Source: Kaistia granuli DSM 23481 (lineage in GTDB: Bacteria; Pseudomonadota; Alphaproteobacteria; Rhizobiales; Kaistiaceae). From it: a stretch of DNA of 64,000 bases. This document shows, in pieces, positions 61,499-64,000 of the stretch. Position 1 is the first letter of the stretch. Every line of letters starts with the position of its first letter. The notes beneath the pieces are model-generated. The model did no database searches. It was not told the DNA's origin and worked only from the letters and a program-made list of their open reading frames with translations. The stretch spans positions 248,001 to 312,000 of the forward strand of contig NZ_AQYH01000003.1 of NCBI RefSeq assembly GCF_000380505.1. Reading direction: 5' to 3'. The position numbers and the translations under genes were made by a program.

Positions 61499-63646
61499 CT
61501 ACTGCGCCAGAACGGCGAGCAGCAGCAGCGCGACGATGTTGGTGATCTTGATCGCCGGATTGACAGCCGGTCCGGCCGTGTCCTTGTAGGGGTCGCCGAC
61601 GGTGTCGCCCGTCACCGACGCCTTGTGCGCGTCCGAGCCCTTGTAGTGGGTCTGGCCGTGCGAATCGACGAAGCCGTCCTCGAAGGATTTCTTCGCATTG
61701 TCCCACGCGCCGCCGCCCGAGGTCATCGAGATGGCGACGAAGAGACCCGTCACGATCACGCCGAGCAACATGGCGCCCACGGTCGAGAAGGCTTCGCTCT
61801 TGCCGGCGATCCAGTAGATCAGGAAGTAGACGACGATCGGTGCCAGGACCGGCAGCAGCGACGGAACGACCATTTCCTTGATCGCCGCCTTGGTCAGGAT
61901 GTCGACGGCGCGGCCGTAGTCCGGCTTCTCCGTCCCCGCCATGATGCCAGGCTTTTCGCGGAACTGCCGGCGGACCTCCTCGACAATCGAGCCGGCGGCG
62001 CGACCGACGGCGGTCATGGTGATGCCGCCGAAGAGATAGGGAATGAGACCGCCCAGCAGCAATCCGACCACGACATAGGGGTTGGAGAGCGTAAAGTCCG
62101 GAACGACGCCCTTGAAATACTGGAACGTCGTCGAGCCTTCCTTGTTCGCCTCGGCGATGAAGTGGGTCAGATCGTAGTTGTAGGCGGCGAACAGCACGAG
62201 GGCGCCGAGACCGGCGGAGCCGATCGCATAGCCCTTTGTGACCGCCTTGGTCGTGTTGCCCACCGCGTCGAGCGCGTCGGTCGACTTGCGCACTTCCTTC
62301 GGCAATCCGGCCATTTCGGCAATGCCGCCGGCATTGTCGGTGACCGGGCCGAAGGCGTCGAGCGCCACCACCATGCCGGCGAGGCCGAGCATGGTCGAGA
62401 CGGCCACCGCCGTGCCGAACAGGCCGGCGAGCGCATAGGTCGAGATGATGCCGGCGACGATGACGAGGGTCGGCAGCGCCGTCGATTCCAGCGAGACGGC
62501 GAGGCCCTGGATGACGTTGGTGCCGTGGCCGGTGACGGAAGCCTCGGAGATCGACCTGACGGGTCGATAGCCGATGCCGGTGTAGTATTCGGTGATCCAG
62601 ACGATCAGTCCGGTCACCACAAGCCCGATCAGGCCGCACAGGAAGAGGTTGGTGCCCGTGATGGTGAAGCCCGCCGCGGTGCCGATCTCGCCCCAGCCGA
62701 TCAGAAGCTGCGTCGCGACGGCAAGGCCAACGACGGAGAACAGCGCCGAGGCGATGAAGCCCTTGTAGAGCGCCCCCATGATCGACTGGTTGGCGCCGAG
62801 CTTGACGAAGAAGGTGCCGGCGATCGAGGTCAGGATACAGGCGGCGCCGATGCCGAGCGGATAGAGGATGATGCTGCCGAAAGCAGGCGAAGCCGCGAAG
62901 AAGATCGCCGCCAGCACCATCGTCGCCACAACCGTCACGACGTAGGTCTCGAACAGGTCGGCCGCCATGCCGGCGCAATCGCCGACATTGTCGCCGACAT
63001 TGTCGGCGATGGTGGCCGGATTGCGCGGATCGTCCTCCGGAATGCCGGCCTCGACTTTGCCGACCAGATCGCCGCCGACATCCGCACCCTTGGTGAAGAT
63101 GCCGCCGCCGAGGCGGGCAAAGATCGAGATCAGCGAAGCGCCGAAGCCGAGCGCGACGAGCGCGTTGACGACGACCCGGTCATCCGGCGTGTAGCCGGCG
63201 AAACCGGTCAGGATCAGGTAGTAGCCGGCGACCCCCAGCAGCGCGAGGCCGGCGACCAGCATGCCGGTGATCGCGCCGGACTTGAAGGCGATCTCTAGCC
63301 CCTCGCCGAGGCTCTTGGTGGCGGCCTGTGCGGTGCGGACATTGGCGCGAACGGAAACGTTCATGCCGATGAAGCCGGCAAGGCCGGAGAGGACAGCGCC
63401 GATCGCAAAGCCGATCGCAACCGTCAGGGACAGAAGCCAGGCAACGATGACGAAGATGACCACGCCGACAATGGCAATGGTGGTGTACTGCCGCTTGAGA
63501 TAGGCGCTTGCGCCTTCCCGGACCGCCGCCGCGATTTCCTGCATGCGGGCGGAGCCGGCGTCGGCCGCGAGGACCGACCGCGTCGCCCATACGCCATAGG
63601 CGAGCGCAAGCAACGCACATAGAATAATGAGATAGATCACGTCCAC
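61499..63646 (-). CDS. hppA: membrane-bound proton-translocating pyrophosphatase, K+-independent type
   Basis: 715 residues, about 16 membrane helices. The pyrophosphate site is seen in [20 protein letters not shown] and [20 protein letters not shown]. The segment [16 protein letters not shown] has Lys where K+-dependent enzymes have Ala (AxxA becomes KxxT), which marks the K+-independent subgroup. It pumps protons out with energy from pyrophosphate. The start is a GTG at 63646, but the GTG at 63640 has better spacing from AGGAGG. The leader has an inverted repeat, CCGTAAAG (63746-63753) / CTTTACGG (63769-63776). Confidence 0.95.
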   Translation of the reverse strand: MDVIYLIILCALLALAYGVWATRSVLAADAGSARMQEIAAAVREGASAYLKRQYTTIAIVGVVIFVIVAWLLSLTVAIGFAIGAVLSGLAGFIGMNVSVRANVRTAQAATKSLGEGLEIAFKSGAITGMLVAGLALLGVAGYYLILTGFAGYTPDDRVVVNALVALGFGASLISIFARLGGGIFTKGADVGGDLVGKVEAGIPEDDPRNPATIADNVGDNVGDCAGMAADLFETYVVTVVATMVLAAIFFAASPAFGSIILYPLGIGAACILTSIAGTFFVKLGANQSIMGALYKGFIASALFSVVGLAVATQLLIGWGEIGTAAGFTITGTNLFLCGLIGLVVTGLIVWITEYYTGIGYRPVRSISEASVTGHGTNVIQGLAVSLESTALPTLVIVAGIISTYALAGLFGTAVAVSTMLGLAGMVVALDAFGPVTDNAGGIAEMAGLPKEVRKSTDALDAVGNTTKAVTKGYAIGSAGLGALVLFAAYNYDLTHFIAEANKEGSTTFQYFKGVVPDFTLSNPYVVVGLLLGGLIPYLFGGITMTAVGRAAGSIVEEVRRQFREKPGIMAGTEKPDYGRAVDILTKAAIKEMVVPSLLPVLAPIVVYFLIYWIAGKSEAFSTVGAMLLGVIVTGLFVAISMTSGGGAWDNAKKSFEDGFVDSHGQTHYKGSDAHKASVTGDTVGDPYKDTAGPAVNPAIKITNIVALLLLAVLAQ

Positions 63647-63745
63647 TTTCCTCCTCTGGCCGGCCTTTTGTTACGGCCATCCGAAGACGCCGCGCCGGCT
63701 GAACCGTGCGGCGGGAAAGAGCAACGTTCCTCCCAGCTTTTCCCC

Positions 63746-63776
63746 CCGTAAAGGAGAGTTGAGAACGGCTTTACGG
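63746..63776. promoter_or_regulatory. inverted repeat between hppA and the MFS gene
   Basis: Perfect arms CCGTAAAG (63746-63753) / CTTTACGG (63769-63776), 15-base spacer, 5 bases after the MFS stop on the minus strand and 100 bases before hppA. It could be a weak terminator of the MFS gene or an operator of hppA. Confidence 0.45.
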
Positions 63777-63781
63777 TGCGG

Positions 63782-64000
63782 TCAAGTCTTCTCCTGAACC
63801 GCCCGCTTGCGGAGCAGAGCGGACCAGGCAAGGGCCGCGAGGCTGATTATGACGACCGGAAAGACGATCATGTTGATGAAGGTCCAACCGGGTCCGCCGA
63901 TCAGCTTGCCAGAGAGCAGCGACGCGATCGCCGCCGTTCCTAAGACGAGGAAATCGTTCAGACCCTGCACCCTGCCCCGCTCTTCCGGCCGGTAGGTATC
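63782..64000 (-). CDS. MFS transporter (partial, N-terminus off the right edge)
   Basis: The last 72 codons. The frame is open to the window end and reads TYRPEERGRVQGLNDFLVLG, followed by ASLLSGKLIGGPGWTFINMI and a final helix FPVVIISLAALAWSALL. PEERGRVQGLNDF at the end of a helix is typical of the second half of a 12-helix MFS protein. The substrate cannot be told from this fragment. Lies upstream of hppA, separated by 135 bases. Confidence 0.78.
   Translation of the reverse strand, partial: DTYRPEERGRVQGLNDFLVLGTAAIASLLSGKLIGGPGWTFINMIVFPVVIISLAALAWSALLRKRAVQEKT

Noticed and set aside
1-64000. CRISPR arrays, insertion sequences and prophage genes
   Set aside because: No regularly spaced repeats, transposase, integrase or phage structural gene was seen on either strand.

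Overview
GC-rich chromosomal DNA from an alphaproteobacterium, most probably a member of the Hyphomicrobiales (Rhizobiales). This rests on the gene families and orders seen: a complete aapJQMP polar amino acid transporter divergent from metC; the row DUF177 / CBP3-type cytochrome chaperone / plsX / fabH / ihfA / MerR; a DUF2842 protein; CtaA; and an H+-pyrophosphatase. I cannot name the genus. The window holds 61 protein genes, two of them cut by the window edges, and one tRNA gene. I see no insertion sequence, prophage or CRISPR array, and no broken gene.

Layout. 1-4581: a sugar or cyclitol catabolism cluster (hydrolase, two TIM-barrel isomerases, two Gfo/Idh/MocA oxidoreductases) around a divergent promoter. 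4675-12370: a small secreted protein, an acyltransferase, a photolyase, a sulfur group (cysteine synthase, AlaX editing protein, 3-mercaptopyruvate sulfurtransferase, MOSC protein) and a proline-rich OmpA-like protein. 12438-18473: the aap operon and metC. 18466-22231: an envelope lipid-modification operon (LAB_N protein, GT2, PAP2 phosphatase, ArnT-like transferase). 22387-25518: a 912-residue DUF2339 membrane protein and a 40% proline small protein. 25570-31873: LPS inner-core heptose genes (waaF, hldD, gmhB, hldE, an AGE-family isomerase, convergent waaC). 32014-34694: an M24 peptidase, heme A synthase and DUF2842. 34657-44852: exopolysaccharide export and synthesis (deacetylase, CelD-like protein, Wzz/ExoP-like protein, Wza-like lipoprotein, GT4, WcaJ-like initiator, O-antigen ligase/polymerase-like protein, methyltransferase). 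44976-53965: a second catabolic island (two Gfo/Idh/MocA proteins, SDR, VOC-like protein, NitT/TauT-type ABC importer, RpiR regulator, N-acyl-D-amino acid deacylase). 53991-55788: NUDIX protein, a 52-residue zinc-ribbon gene and tRNA-Pro. 56086-64000: housekeeping genes (MerR, ihfA, fabH, plsX, DUF177, CBP3, bamE, hppA, MFS end).

How the genes work together. About 20 kb is devoted to the outer surface: heptose precursor synthesis and transfer, lipid modification through a polyprenyl-sugar route, and a Wzx/Wzy-type exopolysaccharide path. The two catabolic islands share architecture (Gfo/Idh/MocA dehydrogenases with isomerase or SDR partners), and one has its own transporter and a phosphosugar-sensing type regulator. 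Neighbouring genes are often joined by ATGA, GTGA, TTGA or TGATG junctions, which helped fix starts.

Most worth a second look: an AGE isomerase in the position where a GmhA step would be expected; an ExoP-like protein whose kinase motifs are gone; a hairpin that buries the ribosome binding site of the proline-rich gene; two HexR-like palindromes in front of the RpiR gene; and a tiny zinc-ribbon gene translationally joined to the NUDIX gene.
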